DNA of 64,000 nt, from NCBI RefSeq assembly GCF_900108395.1, contig NZ_FNXE01000001.1, positions 102,487 through 166,486 of the forward strand, given 5' to 3'. The notes beneath the pieces were generated by a model, which had not been told where the DNA came from, ran no database searches, and saw only the letters and a list, made by a program, of their open reading frames with translations. Positions 53,496 through 61,871 of the stretch are shown here, piece by piece (the stretch's first letter is position 1; each line of letters begins with the position of its first letter). Made by a program: the position numbers and the translations under genes. This DNA is from Paenimyroides marinum. GTDB taxonomy: Bacteria > Bacteroidota > Bacteroidia > Flavobacteriales > Flavobacteriaceae.

Positions 53496-54359
53496 TCATA
53501 ATAATTCTTTTTTCCGGAATTGTTCGGGGGTTTCACCCGTATGCTTTTTAAAGAACGATACAAAATACGAAATATGATCAAAACCCAATTCAAAAGCAAC
53601 TTCACTAACAGAAAGATTGGTGTAATGTAAAATACGCTTAGATTCCAAAATCAGATGGTTACGTATCATCTCTCCAGATGACATACCAAAATACTGCTTA
53701 CTGATCTTATTAAGATAATTAGTACTTATATTTAATTGCCCTGCATAATACGAAGGAAACTTAAATAATTTATAATTACTATTGACAAGATTTTGAAATT
53801 TATACGCTTTTTCTTTAGCAAATCCGGGATAAATAGATTTTTTTAATGGTTTGTAAGAACGTTCGATTTCAATTAAAAAGATATTAAGGTATGAACGTAA
53901 AGCTTTGTGCATATCTTTTTTGCAAGACAAAAATTCGTTTTCTGCAAACGATAAGATACTGTAAAGCAAATTAAAATTTTCTTCAGAGAACGAAAAGACC
54001 AACTGTGCCTCTTTTTCTAAAAAAGCAAATTGATTCAGCATATTGTCATTGTATCTCAATGAAAAAAAATCTTCGGTAAAACAGATCACTTTCCCTTTGC
54101 AATCTGTATTAAAATGTAGTTTGCTTATACTTTTAGGTTTGATAACAACAAGCTGCAAATCATTTAACAATGTTTCACAATCATCCGCAACAATTTCTCC
54201 AACAGCTTTTTCGATCATTAAAATCATAAAAAAATTGTTTAGATGAAACTGTTGAAAAAGAGAATTTAAGGCAACTTTTTCTAAAGAACCAACATAAAAA
54301 TTTTCTATATTATTACCAAACACATTAATAGTACAAACAGGTAAACTTCCTATCTGCAT
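53496..54359 (-). CDS. AraC family transcriptional regulator
   Basis: This 287-residue regulator has an N-terminal sensing region of about 180 residues and a C-terminal double helix-turn-helix (about 190-287): NISTNYLNKISKQYFG and SVSEVAFELGFDHISYFVSF, then TGETPEQFRKKELL. It lies between the two CNGKCH genes, all on one strand, and is the only regulator in the metal locus. The signal is unknown; copper is a guess from context. Confidence 0.9.
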   Translation of the reverse strand: MQIGSLPVCTINVFGNNIENFYVGSLEKVALNSLFQQFHLNNFFMILMIEKAVGEIVADDCETLLNDLQLVVIKPKSISKLHFNTDCKGKVICFTEDFFSLRYNDNMLNQFAFLEKEAQLVFSFSEENFNLLYSILSFAENEFLSCKKDMHKALRSYLNIFLIEIERSYKPLKKSIYPGFAKEKAYKFQNLVNSNYKLFKFPSYYAGQLNISTNYLNKISKQYFGMSSGEMIRNHLILESKRILHYTNLSVSEVAFELGFDHISYFVSFFKKHTGETPEQFRKKELL

Positions 54360-54395
54360 ATATGATGTAAATTAAAATTAATACTGTTCAAATTA

Positions 54396-54764
54396 TTAAC
54401 TTAAATAAACAGGCGGCTTAATCAGCACTTTATAATAAGAATGGTTATACAAATTATTGTAGTGAAAGTTATAAATTCGCTTATTAATGTTAGAGAAAAA
54501 GGTAAAATTAAAACATTGAAAATCTTGATAAAAAACAATATTACTTTCTACCGAGAAGTTATGCGATGTACTTTTATCTTGCGTTGCCGATGCTTTTGCA
54601 AGTTCTTTCATTAAATGACATTTTCCGTTACATTTTAACTCTGGTCTATCCTTGTTTATGCAAAGTTCATTCTTTATATAATCGTAAAAAACCACATATT
54701 CCAAAACAGGAATAATAGGTTTTATCAACATAAACAAAGCTAATATAACAATGAGTTTTTTCAC
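54396..54764 (-). CDS. Small CNGKCH membrane protein, copy B
   Basis: This 122-residue protein (GTG start) duplicates copy A over its first 55 residues, including Cys35, Cys45 and Cys49. Its tail differs and ends IKPPVYLS. A perfect -7 element (TATCTTTG) ends four bases before the GTG, so the message would be leaderless or nearly so. It is the most upstream minus-strand gene of the locus and could begin a transcript that includes the AraC regulator 36 bases on. Confidence 0.72.
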   Translation of the reverse strand: MKKLIVILALFMLIKPIIPVLEYVVFYDYIKNELCINKDRPELKCNGKCHLMKELAKASATQDKSTSHNFSVESNIVFYQDFQCFNFTFFSNINKRIYNFHYNNLYNHSYYKVLIKPPVYLS

Positions 54765-54768
54765 AAAG

Positions 54769-54776
54769 CAAAGATA
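54769..54776 (-). promoter_or_regulatory. -7 promoter element of CNGKCH copy B (TATCTTTG)
   Basis: The minus strand reads TATCTTTG, four bases before the GTG at 54764. Transcription would start at or very near the start codon. Confidence 0.55.
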
Positions 54777-54813
54777 CTTGTTTTAAAAAACAAAACATAT
54801 TAATAATGTTATG

Positions 54814-54821
54814 TAATTTTG
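54814..54821 (+). promoter_or_regulatory. -7 promoter element of trmD (TAATTTTG)
   Basis: TAATTTTG matches TAnnTTTG, 16 bases before the trmD ATG. Confidence 0.55.
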
Positions 54822-54837
54822 CAGCAAATATTTTTTT

Positions 54838-55518
54838 ATGCGTATTGATATTATAACTGTTTTACCCGAGTTGATTAAAAGTCCGTTTGAAGCATCGATT
54901 TTAAAAAGAGCCATTGCCAAAGGTTTGGTAGAAGTTCATTTTCACAATTTAAGAGATTACAGTACCAATAAACATAAAAATGTTGACGATTACCAATTTG
55001 GCGGCGGTGCAGGAATGGTGATGAGTATTGAACCGATTGACAAATGTATTACCAAACTGAAAGCCGAACGCACTTACGACGAAATTATTTATATGACCCC
55101 CGATGGCCAAACGCTGAACCAGCAAGTTGCCAACGCTATGTCAATGTTTGAAAACATCATTATTCTTTGCGGACATTACAAAGGTGTGGATCAGCGGGTA
55201 CGTGACCATTTTATCACACGCGAAATTTCGATTGGCGATTATGTGCTTTCAGGTGGCGAATTGGGTGCTGCCGTTTTGTGTGACGCCATTATTCGTTTGA
55301 TTCCCGGAGTGCTTTCTAATGAGACCTCTGCCCTAACCGACAGTTTTCAGGATAATTTACTGGCACCGCCTATTTACACGCGTCCGGCTGAATATAAAGG
55401 CTGGAAAGTGCCTGATATTTTATTGAGCGGAAATTTTCCCGAAATTGAAAAATGGCGCGAAGAAAAAGCTTACGAACACACTAAAAACCGCAGACCCGAT
55501 TTATTAGAAAACGAGTAA
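54838..55518 (+). CDS. trmD: tRNA (guanine-37-N1)-methyltransferase
   Basis: This 226-residue SPOUT enzyme methylates G37 of tRNAs. It has [47 protein letters not shown] and [19 protein letters not shown], with the knotted S-adenosylmethionine site. The length is normal. In many bacteria rplS follows closely; here three genes (a toxin-antitoxin pair and TraB/GumN) lie between them. Confidence 0.96.
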   Translation: MRIDIITVLPELIKSPFEASILKRAIAKGLVEVHFHNLRDYSTNKHKNVDDYQFGGGAGMVMSIEPIDKCITKLKAERTYDEIIYMTPDGQTLNQQVANAMSMFENIIILCGHYKGVDQRVRDHFITREISIGDYVLSGGELGAAVLCDAIIRLIPGVLSNETSALTDSFQDNLLAPPIYTRPAEYKGWKVPDILLSGNFPEIEKWREEKAYEHTKNRRPDLLENE

Positions 55519-55571
55519 CTTATTGTTAATCAATATTTTATAAGGATAGTAATAAATTAAAATTTAATTCA

Positions 55572-55579
55572 TAAATTTG
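55572..55579 (+). promoter_or_regulatory. -7 promoter element of the toxin-antitoxin pair (TAAATTTG)
   Basis: TAAATTTG matches TAnnTTTG, 19 bases before the antitoxin ATG. Confidence 0.5.
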
Positions 55580-55598
55580 AATTTAACTAACAAATTGT

Positions 55599-55832
55599 AT
55601 GAATACACAAACTTTAAATAAAAAAATTGAATTAATCCAATGGCTATCTACATTGGAAGATAATTCTATTATAGAAAAACTACTGAAATTCAAAAAAGAA
55701 GAAACTAAAGACTGGTGGGATTCTATTTCTGAAGTAGAAAAAGAATCAATCGAAAAAGGAGTTTCTGATGCCGATAATAACAAATTAGAACCGCACTCAA
55801 ACGTGCGAAAAATCTATGAAAAGTGGCTTTAA
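55599..55832 (+). CDS. Antitoxin of a RelE/ParE-type pair
   Basis: This 77-residue protein has a helical, acidic sequence (IELIQWLSTLEDNSIIEKLL, KDWWDSISEVEKESIEKGVS) of the kind that accompanies RelE/ParE toxins in Bacteroidetes: an N-terminal dimerisation part and a C-terminal toxin-wrapping helix. I infer the role from the toxin gene, which overlaps its last 17 bases. Confidence 0.75.
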   Translation: MNTQTLNKKIELIQWLSTLEDNSIIEKLLKFKKEETKDWWDSISEVEKESIEKGVSDADNNKLEPHSNVRKIYEKWL

Positions 55833-56115
55833 TATTAAATGGACACAAAATGCGAAAAAGGAATTAGGAAAAACGATAGAATATCTTGAGGAAAATTTTT
55901 CAGAAAAAGAAATTAAAAAATTGGTTCAGAAAATTGAAAGCATCATTGAATTAATATCCCGAAACCCAGATTTATTTCCAAAATCAGAAAACAATAAAAT
56001 CTACAAAGTTGTTATTTTGAAATTCAACACTTTGTATTATCGTACTAAAAATAATAGTGTTGAAATTTTATCATTCTTCTCAAACAGACAAAGCCCTATA
56101 AAAAGGAAAATATAG
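55816..56115 (+). CDS. RelE/ParE family toxin
   Basis: This 99-residue protein has the family pattern NIKWTQNAKKELGKTIEYLE, an ISRNPDLFPKSE turn and the C-terminal strand pair YKVVILKFNTLYYRTKNNS, ending ILSFFSNRQSP. The ParE-like length and sequence suggest a gyrase inhibitor or mRNA interferase. It overlaps the antitoxin gene by 17 bases. The 255 bases after its stop hold no gene I can see. Confidence 0.82.
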   Translation: MKSGFNIKWTQNAKKELGKTIEYLEENFSEKEIKKLVQKIESIIELISRNPDLFPKSENNKIYKVVILKFNTLYYRTKNNSVEILSFFSNRQSPIKRKI

Positions 56116-56370
56116 AAACATCACATTGGCAAAATAGCGGATTTAATGCTAAATTGGAAGTTTATATTTTATCCCGTGTCAGCTTTTATATTTCCTTTTT
56201 TTGATAATTTAGCAAACGATTCAACCGTCAAAACTAAATTATGTAGCGTATTAAAAAACAACCATTTACACACATTTTTCTTTGATCATTCGCTGCAAAA
56301 GATAAAATGCACACAGATATTCTGTAACATTTTCAATAAGCCGCGACTTACCTTACAAAGAAATTCAATT

Positions 56371-57231
56371 ATGAGAAAATTAGTAAAAAGCATCGCGTTA
56401 TCTGTATTAACATTAAGTTCCTTCATCACAACTGCTCAAACAGATAAAAGTTTGTTGTGGGAGATTTCGGGTAAAGGTTTAGAAAAACCATCGTACGTTT
56501 TTGGAACCATCCACATGATTTGTCAGGATGACTATCTAATGACCGAAACCATTCAAAATACACTAAAAAATGTAGATTCGTATTATGCAGAAATTAATTT
56601 TGGCGATCAGCAAAATATAGCCATAATGCAAAAATCGATGATGAGTGAAATCCCCCTTTCAGAACGATTAGAACCTGCTAAATATAACGAATTAAAATCG
56701 CTTTTAAAAGAAGTAGTTGATTTGGATATTACTCAATTTGAATATTTTACCGATGCAGCCATTGTAAGTATGATTACCTTTAAATCGTTCCCTTGCACCG
56801 ACTTTAAAATGTACGAAATGGAATTGCTTCAGGCAGCAATGCTTCAGCAGAAAAAATTAGGCGGATTGGAAACCGTTGAACAGCAAATGGAAATATTATC
56901 AAAATCTTTGGGTCAGGACGCCATTATTGAAATGCTTCACGATTTGAAAAAAGAGGGTTTTGAGAATACAAAAAAAATGGTTGAGCTTTACAAATCTGAA
57001 AATGTACAGGGCTTGTATGATTATATGAAAACAAGCAGTTACATGACAGATGAAGTGTATAACGAAATGCTTACCAAACGCAACCACAACTGGGTGAACG
57101 AGATGCCTGAAATTATGCAAAATCAATCGGTCTTTTTTGCAGTGGGTGCGGCACATTTAGGCGGAAACAACGGCATATTGAAGCTTTTAAAAGACAACGG
57201 TTATACAGTTAAACCTGTCAAGATTCAATAA
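56371..57231 (+). CDS. TraB/GumN family protein
   Basis: The frame is open from 56146, but the sequence before 56371 does not look like protein; the ATG at 56371 begins a clear signal peptide (SIALSVLTLSSFITTAQ), giving 286 residues. The family motifs are KPSYVFGTIHMICQDDYLM near the start and FFAVGAAHLGGNNGILKLL at the end, with paired His and the acidic residues of this metallo-fold. The role is unknown; the TIKI relatives are membrane-associated proteases. Confidence 0.85.
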   Translation: MRKLVKSIALSVLTLSSFITTAQTDKSLLWEISGKGLEKPSYVFGTIHMICQDDYLMTETIQNTLKNVDSYYAEINFGDQQNIAIMQKSMMSEIPLSERLEPAKYNELKSLLKEVVDLDITQFEYFTDAAIVSMITFKSFPCTDFKMYEMELLQAAMLQQKKLGGLETVEQQMEILSKSLGQDAIIEMLHDLKKEGFENTKKMVELYKSENVQGLYDYMKTSSYMTDEVYNEMLTKRNHNWVNEMPEIMQNQSVFFAVGAAHLGGNNGILKLLKDNGYTVKPVKIQ

Positions 57232-57257
57232 ACAACTTATTTACAACAACATAGAAC

Positions 57258-57290
57258 AACAATTCCTTTCATATTTTTAAAGGAATTGTT
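57258..57290 (+). terminator. Terminator after the TraB/GumN gene
   Basis: A 12-bp stem (AACAATTCCTTT with AAAGGAATTGTT) and nine-base loop is followed by TGTTTTATTT. Confidence 0.8.
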
Positions 57291-57321
57291 TGTTTTATTT
57301 ACAAATTATTGCTTATATTTG
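57289..57321 (+). promoter_or_regulatory. Promoter of rplS (TTTG, 21 bases, TATATTTG)
   Basis: TTTG at 57289-57292 and TATATTTG at 57314-57321 make a full promoter that begins in the last bases of the upstream terminator. Confidence 0.6.
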
Positions 57322-57325
57322 CCCC

Positions 57326-57391
57326 ACTTTTGGATCAACCTCTGGCGAAAACCGTGCACGTTGGTTTGAATTAACTTAAAAAATTTACAAA
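57326..57391 (+). ncRNA. Candidate structured leader of rplS
   Basis: Between the predicted transcription start and the rplS ATG are about 65 bases that are more GC-rich than the surroundings. They contain TCAACC and GGTTTGA, able to pair, around TCTGGCGAAAACCGTGCAC. Ribosomal-protein leaders for L19 have been proposed in Flavobacteria; I cannot confirm that this one matches that model. Confidence 0.4.
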
Positions 57392-57748
57392 ATGTCTTTA
57401 GATTTAGTAAAATTCGTACAAGACGAATTCGTTACAAAAAAAGATTTCCCGGAATTTAACGCCGGTGATACCATTACTGTTTACTACGAAATTAAAGAGG
57501 GTGACAAAACAAGAACCCAGTTCTTTAAAGGGGTAGTTATTCAAAGAAGAGGTTCTGGTGCTACTGAAACTTTTACAATCCGTAAAATGTCTGGTAACGT
57601 TGGTGTAGAGCGTATCTTCCCAGTGAACATGCCGGCTTTACAAAAAGTTGAATTGAACCAAAGAGGTAAAGTTCGTAGAGCTCGTATTTTCTACTTCAGA
57701 GAACTTACTGGTAAAAAAGCTAAAATTAAAGAATTACGCAGAAAGTAA
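57392..57748 (+). CDS. rplS: Ribosomal protein L19
   Basis: This 118-residue protein of the 50S subunit lies at the 30S-50S interface. It has FNAGDTITVYYEIKEGDKTR, FKGVVIQRRGSGATETFTIR, GVERIFPVNMPALQKVEL and RRARIFYFRELTGKKAKIKE. The start and length are normal. It has its own promoter and a terminator, so it is transcribed alone rather than with trmD. Confidence 0.98.
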   Translation: MSLDLVKFVQDEFVTKKDFPEFNAGDTITVYYEIKEGDKTRTQFFKGVVIQRRGSGATETFTIRKMSGNVGVERIFPVNMPALQKVELNQRGKVRRARIFYFRELTGKKAKIKELRRK

Positions 57749-57766
57749 TCTTTTAATTAAGATCAT

Positions 57767-57798
57767 AAAAAACACCAATCGTTTGATTGGTGTTTTTT
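57767..57798 (+). terminator. Terminator of rplS
   Basis: A 14-bp perfect stem (AAAAAACACCAATC with GATTGGTGTTTTTT) with a four-base loop. Confidence 0.88.
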
Positions 57799-57808
57799 GT
57801 TTTTAGAT

Positions 57809-57816
57809 TAATTTTG
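57809..57816 (+). promoter_or_regulatory. -7 promoter element of the DUF1275 gene (TAATTTTG)
   Basis: TAATTTTG matches TAnnTTTG, 16 bases before the ATG at 57833. Confidence 0.5.
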
Positions 57817-57832
57817 ATGGTATTTATTAATT

Positions 57833-58564
57833 ATGTTCAGACACAAAGGAAAAGGTAGAACCTATTCTCACAATCTTAAATTAGCATCTATTTTATCATT
57901 TGTTGCAGGAACTGTAAACATTACGGGGGTTTTAGCATTAGGTACCTTAACCACTAATGTTACAGGGCATTTTGCTTTTTTTTCAGAAGAATTGTTCTTT
58001 AAAAATATAGAAATGGCTTTTGTTTCATTGGTTTATATACTTTTTTTTCTTACAGGTGCTTTTGTTTCGGGACTATTAATAGAACTTGTTTCAAAATCAA
58101 AATATTATTTAGCTTATATTCTTCCTATCTCAATAGAAATTATAGTCTTAACTGCCTGCTCATTTTTATATTTATTGTTTCCTAATAGCATTTTTAATTA
58201 TTCCATCCTCCTTTCATGTTTGTTATTATTTTCAATGGGCATACAAAATGCTTTAGTGACAAGAATTTCAAATTCAGTAGTCCGAACAACACATCTAACA
58301 GGTCTTTTTACAGACCTGGGGATAGAACTTTCTCAAATTATTACAAAAAAAGTAATTACAGAAAAGAACAAAATAAAAAGAGATATACAATTAAAACTTA
58401 TTATTATCTTTTGTTTCTTTTGTGGCGGAATAATAGGTGGTTTTCTATACACTCGTTTTAAATTAGCTACTTTATTATTTCCTACTATTTTATTATTGTT
58501 TGCTCTCTGGTATGACCGATTGTTATTCCGTTTTTACTACTTTAAAAGAAAACACAGACATTAA
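57833..58564 (+). CDS. DUF1275 (YoaK) membrane protein
   Basis: This 243-residue protein has six or more membrane helices and the family pattern LASILSFVAGTVNITGVLAL, TTNVTGHFAFFSEEL and MGIQNALVTRISNSVVRTTH, then LTGLFTDLGIELSQ. The family function is not established. It has its own promoter. Confidence 0.88.
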   Translation: MFRHKGKGRTYSHNLKLASILSFVAGTVNITGVLALGTLTTNVTGHFAFFSEELFFKNIEMAFVSLVYILFFLTGAFVSGLLIELVSKSKYYLAYILPISIEIIVLTACSFLYLLFPNSIFNYSILLSCLLLFSMGIQNALVTRISNSVVRTTHLTGLFTDLGIELSQIITKKVITEKNKIKRDIQLKLIIIFCFFCGGIIGGFLYTRFKLATLLFPTILLLFALWYDRLLFRFYYFKRKHRH

Positions 58565-58620
58565 ATTTTAAACTTAACTCTTACAAAAAACTAATTTATT
58601 ATATAATATAAGCAACTTTT

Positions 58621-59328
58621 TTATTGCTTCTTAACCAATTCTAAATATTCTTTTAGAATTTTGCCGTATTTGCTTTGAGCCACTTCAGGTGGGAAATTTC
58701 CGTAAATGGTATCCAGATATTTTTCGTTTACCGGAACAATATCGGTTAAAGTAATATAAGGTGCTACTTCGTTTTTATTATTTTTCAGCACAAAATTAAC
58801 TGCGTTTAAATAATTCATTCTAATGGAACGGTTTAACACATTTTCTAAACTGTCGGCTTTTGCCAACTGATCGTTTTTTTGAGCCAGAATAATGTCCTTA
58901 ATCAAATCGGTTTGTTTATGTGTGTAAACTGTTTTTGTTTTTAGATATTTTGAATACAACTCTTGATTTTTTGAACCTGTAACTGTTGCTCCGCCCGAAA
59001 AATTATCCAATGAGCTGTTAATAGTCAACTGTCCCGGTTCGGCAAAAAACAAAATAAAATTATCTAATGATTGCGATGTTCCTCTGTTCAATCCCAAAAA
59101 CAGCACTTCAGGTTCTTTTAAATCAAAACTGGTTTCAAACGTCGATTTTCCTTTTAAAACAATACTGTCTAAGGTAACCAAAGTACTGTCTTTTAATTGT
59201 TGAATGTACAGCGTACCCTGTTTCAGTCCTTGAATTTCGCCGGTAATCCGGGTGTTTCCCGTTGTTTTTTTATCGTTACAAGCCCATACAGTTGCAGCGC
59301 AAGCAATTACTAATAAAAGTTTTTTCAT
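58621..59328 (-). CDS. DUF4369 lipoprotein
   Basis: This 235-residue protein has a lipoprotein signal (CAATVWAC) and the DUF4369 domain (ITGEIQGLKQGTLYIQQLKD, then ILFFAEPGQLTINSSLDNF). The same domain usually precedes a TlpA-type thioredoxin domain in Bacteroidetes; here the chain ends after a helical segment and lacks any CxxC, so the thioredoxin part is missing. It is four bases after the YbaB gene in the same operon. Confidence 0.85.
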   Translation of the reverse strand: MKKLLLVIACAATVWACNDKKTTGNTRITGEIQGLKQGTLYIQQLKDSTLVTLDSIVLKGKSTFETSFDLKEPEVLFLGLNRGTSQSLDNFILFFAEPGQLTINSSLDNFSGGATVTGSKNQELYSKYLKTKTVYTHKQTDLIKDIILAQKNDQLAKADSLENVLNRSIRMNYLNAVNFVLKNNKNEVAPYITLTDIVPVNEKYLDTIYGNFPPEVAQSKYGKILKEYLELVKKQ

Positions 59329-59331
59329 ATT

Positions 59332-59655
59332 TTATTTAAATAAATCCATTCCCGGAATATTTGGCATACCGTCTTTTGCAGCGGCAGCCAGTTCGGCTTC
59401 GTTAATTGCTCCGGCTTTTTCCAAAGCTTTGTTCAAGGTTAAAATCAAATAATCTTCTAATTGTTCTTTGTCGCTTAACAATTCGTCATTCAGCTCTAAA
59501 CTTCTAATTTGTCTGTTGGCAGTAACGGTAACTTTCAGTAAACCATCGGCAGTTTGTTCATCAATTAACACGGTGTTTAAGCGTTGTTTTGTTTCTTCAA
59601 CTTTCTTTTGGGCTTCCTGTAATTTCCCCATCATACCCATTAAATCTCCAAACAT
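59332..59655 (-). CDS. YbaB/EbfC nucleoid-associated protein
   Basis: The ATG at 59655 starts [20 protein letters not shown], the usual family start, giving 107 residues; another ATG three codons upstream (59664) would add MKN. The protein is a small dimeric DNA-binding tweezer ([19 protein letters not shown]). It usually lies with dnaX or recR, but here it heads a two-gene unit with a DUF4369 lipoprotein. Confidence 0.88.
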   Translation of the reverse strand: MFGDLMGMMGKLQEAQKKVEETKQRLNTVLIDEQTADGLLKVTVTANRQIRSLELNDELLSDKEQLEDYLILTLNKALEKAGAINEAELAAAAKDGMPNIPGMDLFK

Positions 59656-59679
59656 ATTTTTCAATTTTTATATTTAATA

Positions 59680-59687
59680 CAAAAGTA
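59680..59687 (-). promoter_or_regulatory. -7 promoter element of the YbaB unit (TACTTTTG)
   Basis: The minus strand reads TACTTTTG, 24 bases before the preferred ATG. Confidence 0.55.
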
Positions 59688-59719
59688 TTAATTTCAACCA
59701 AAATCACTAATTATTAATT

Positions 59720-61855
59720 ATGAAACACTCAAATACTTTTATGCTTGCTTTTTGTAGTATTTTTGCATCTTGTTCAACAACAAATACTAAAATGAATAAC
59801 ACAATAAAAGAGCCGGTTGCTAAAATTAGTGCCACAAATCTGGAAAAGCACGGCGACATACGTACCGATAATTATTACTGGTTAAATCAACGTGAAAACC
59901 CCGAAGTAATTGCGTATTTAGAAGAAGAAAACAATTATTATAATACGTTAACGGCACATACCAAAGATTTTCAGCAAGATTTGTTTGAAGAAATGAAGAG
60001 CCGTATTAAGGAAGACGATTCTTCGGTTCCGTATTTTTATAACGGATATTGGTATTTAACCCGATTTGAAAAAGGCAAAGATTACCCCATTTACACCCGA
60101 AAAAAAGAAACGTTAGAAGCCGAAGAAGAAATTTTATTCGATTGTAACGAAATGGCAAAAGGACATGCTTATTTTAAATTAGGCGGGTTAAATATCAGTG
60201 ATGATAATAAATTTGCAGCTTTTGGGGTGGATACCGTTTCGCGCCGTGAATATACTATTCAAATTAAAAATCTGGAAACAGGCGAAATTCTTCCTGAAAA
60301 AATCGAAAAAACTACCGGAAGCAGCACTTGGGCAGCCGATAACAAATCGCTGTTCTATTCTCGTAAAGACGAACAAACCCTGCGTGCCGACCGTATATTT
60401 AAGCATCTTTTAGGGAGCGCCATAACAACAGACGAGCTGATTTTCAATGAAAAAGACGAAACTTTTAACACCTATATCTATCGTTCAAAATCTAAAAAAT
60501 ACCTGATTATTGGTTCAGAAAGTACCTTGACTTCTGAATATCAGATTTTAGAAGCGTCAAATCCCGAGGGGAAATTCCGCGTATTTCAAAAACGTACCCG
60601 TGGATTAGAATATTCTGTTTCGCATTACAACGATCATTTTTACATTGTGACCAATAAAGACAAGGCAACCAATTTTAAACTGATGATTACGCCCGAAACG
60701 GCTACTACTAAAGAAAACTGGAAAGATCTAATTCCACATCGTGAAGATGTTTTGTTGGAAGGAATCGATATTTTTAAAGATTATCTGGTGGTTTCAGAAC
60801 GTTTTAACGGGTTGTCTCAAATCAAAATTCAGCCTTGGGACAATCCGGAACAGTCTTATTATTTACCTTTTAACAGTGAAACTTTTACCGCATATACTAC
60901 GACTAACGTAGATTTTGACACCGAAATTCTTCGATATGGATACCAGTCAATGGCAACCCCTTCATCGGTGATCGATTTTAACATGCGTACCAAAGAAAAA
61001 ACGGTTAAAAAAGAACAGGAAGTTTTAGGAGGAAAATTCAACAAAGAAAATTATACCGAGGAACGTGTATGGGCAACGGCTGCCGATGGAACTAAAATTC
61101 CGATTTCGTTGGTTTATAAAAAAGGAATGAAAAAAGACGGAACAAATCCGTTACTGCAATATGCTTACGGTTCGTACGGTTCTACCATGGAACCTTATTT
61201 TTCTACGGTTCGTTTAAGTTTGTTAGACCGTGGTTTTGTGTACGCTATTGCTCATATTCGCGGCGGCGAAGATTTAGGCCGTGAATGGTACGAAAACGGA
61301 AAACTGCTTAAAAAGAAAAACACATTTACCGATTTTATCGATTGTTCTAAATTTTTAATTGACCAGAAATACACCTCGCCAAAACATTTGTATGCCGAAG
61401 GCGGATCTGCAGGCGGTTTGTTAATGGGTGTGGTTTTAAACGATGCACCCGAACTGTATAACGGCGTTATTGCACAGGTTCCGTTTGTTGATGTGGTTAC
61501 TACTATGTTAGACGATTCTATTCCGTTAACTACAGGCGAGTACGACGAATGGGGAAATCCGAACGAAAAAGAATATTACGATTACATGAAATCTTATTCG
61601 CCTTACGATAACGTAAAAGCGCAAGATTACCCAAACCTATATATTTCAACAGGATTCCACGACTCACAAGTGCAATATTGGGAACCCGCAAAATGGATTG
61701 CCAAGCTGCGTGCAATGCGAACCAATAAAAAGTTATTATTTCTGGATACCAATATGGATGCCGGTCATGGTGGTGCCTCAGGACGCTTTGAAGCATTAAA
61801 AGAAGTCGCTAAAGAATATGCGTTCCTTTTTGATTTAGAAGGAATTAAGAAGTAA
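59720..61855 (+). CDS. ptrB: Oligopeptidase B (prolyl oligopeptidase family S9A)
   Basis: This 711-residue serine peptidase has a lipoprotein-like signal (FCSIFASC). The N-terminal propeller starts DNYYWLNQRENPEVIAYLEE. The catalytic domain has GGSAGGLLMGVVLND (nucleophile Ser), GFHDSQVQYWEPAKWIAKLR (Asp) and DAGHGGASGRFEALKE (His). The family cleaves after Lys or Arg in short peptides. The lipobox suggests an envelope location rather than the cytosolic one of E. coli PtrB. Confidence 0.92.
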   Translation: MKHSNTFMLAFCSIFASCSTTNTKMNNTIKEPVAKISATNLEKHGDIRTDNYYWLNQRENPEVIAYLEEENNYYNTLTAHTKDFQQDLFEEMKSRIKEDDSSVPYFYNGYWYLTRFEKGKDYPIYTRKKETLEAEEEILFDCNEMAKGHAYFKLGGLNISDDNKFAAFGVDTVSRREYTIQIKNLETGEILPEKIEKTTGSSTWAADNKSLFYSRKDEQTLRADRIFKHLLGSAITTDELIFNEKDETFNTYIYRSKSKKYLIIGSESTLTSEYQILEASNPEGKFRVFQKRTRGLEYSVSHYNDHFYIVTNKDKATNFKLMITPETATTKENWKDLIPHREDVLLEGIDIFKDYLVVSERFNGLSQIKIQPWDNPEQSYYLPFNSETFTAYTTTNVDFDTEILRYGYQSMATPSSVIDFNMRTKEKTVKKEQEVLGGKFNKENYTEERVWATAADGTKIPISLVYKKGMKKDGTNPLLQYAYGSYGSTMEPYFSTVRLSLLDRGFVYAIAHIRGGEDLGREWYENGKLLKKKNTFTDFIDCSKFLIDQKYTSPKHLYAEGGSAGGLLMGVVLNDAPELYNGVIAQVPFVDVVTTMLDDSIPLTTGEYDEWGNPNEKEYYDYMKSYSPYDNVKAQDYPNLYISTGFHDSQVQYWEPAKWIAKLRAMRTNKKLLFLDTNMDAGHGGASGRFEALKEVAKEYAFLFDLEGIKK

Positions 61856-61871
61856 TCTTTTTTCAATTTAT

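Noticed and set aside
56146..56370. N-terminal extension of the TraB/GumN gene upstream of 56371
   Set aside because: The extension has no homologous look and would bury the signal peptide that begins at 56371.
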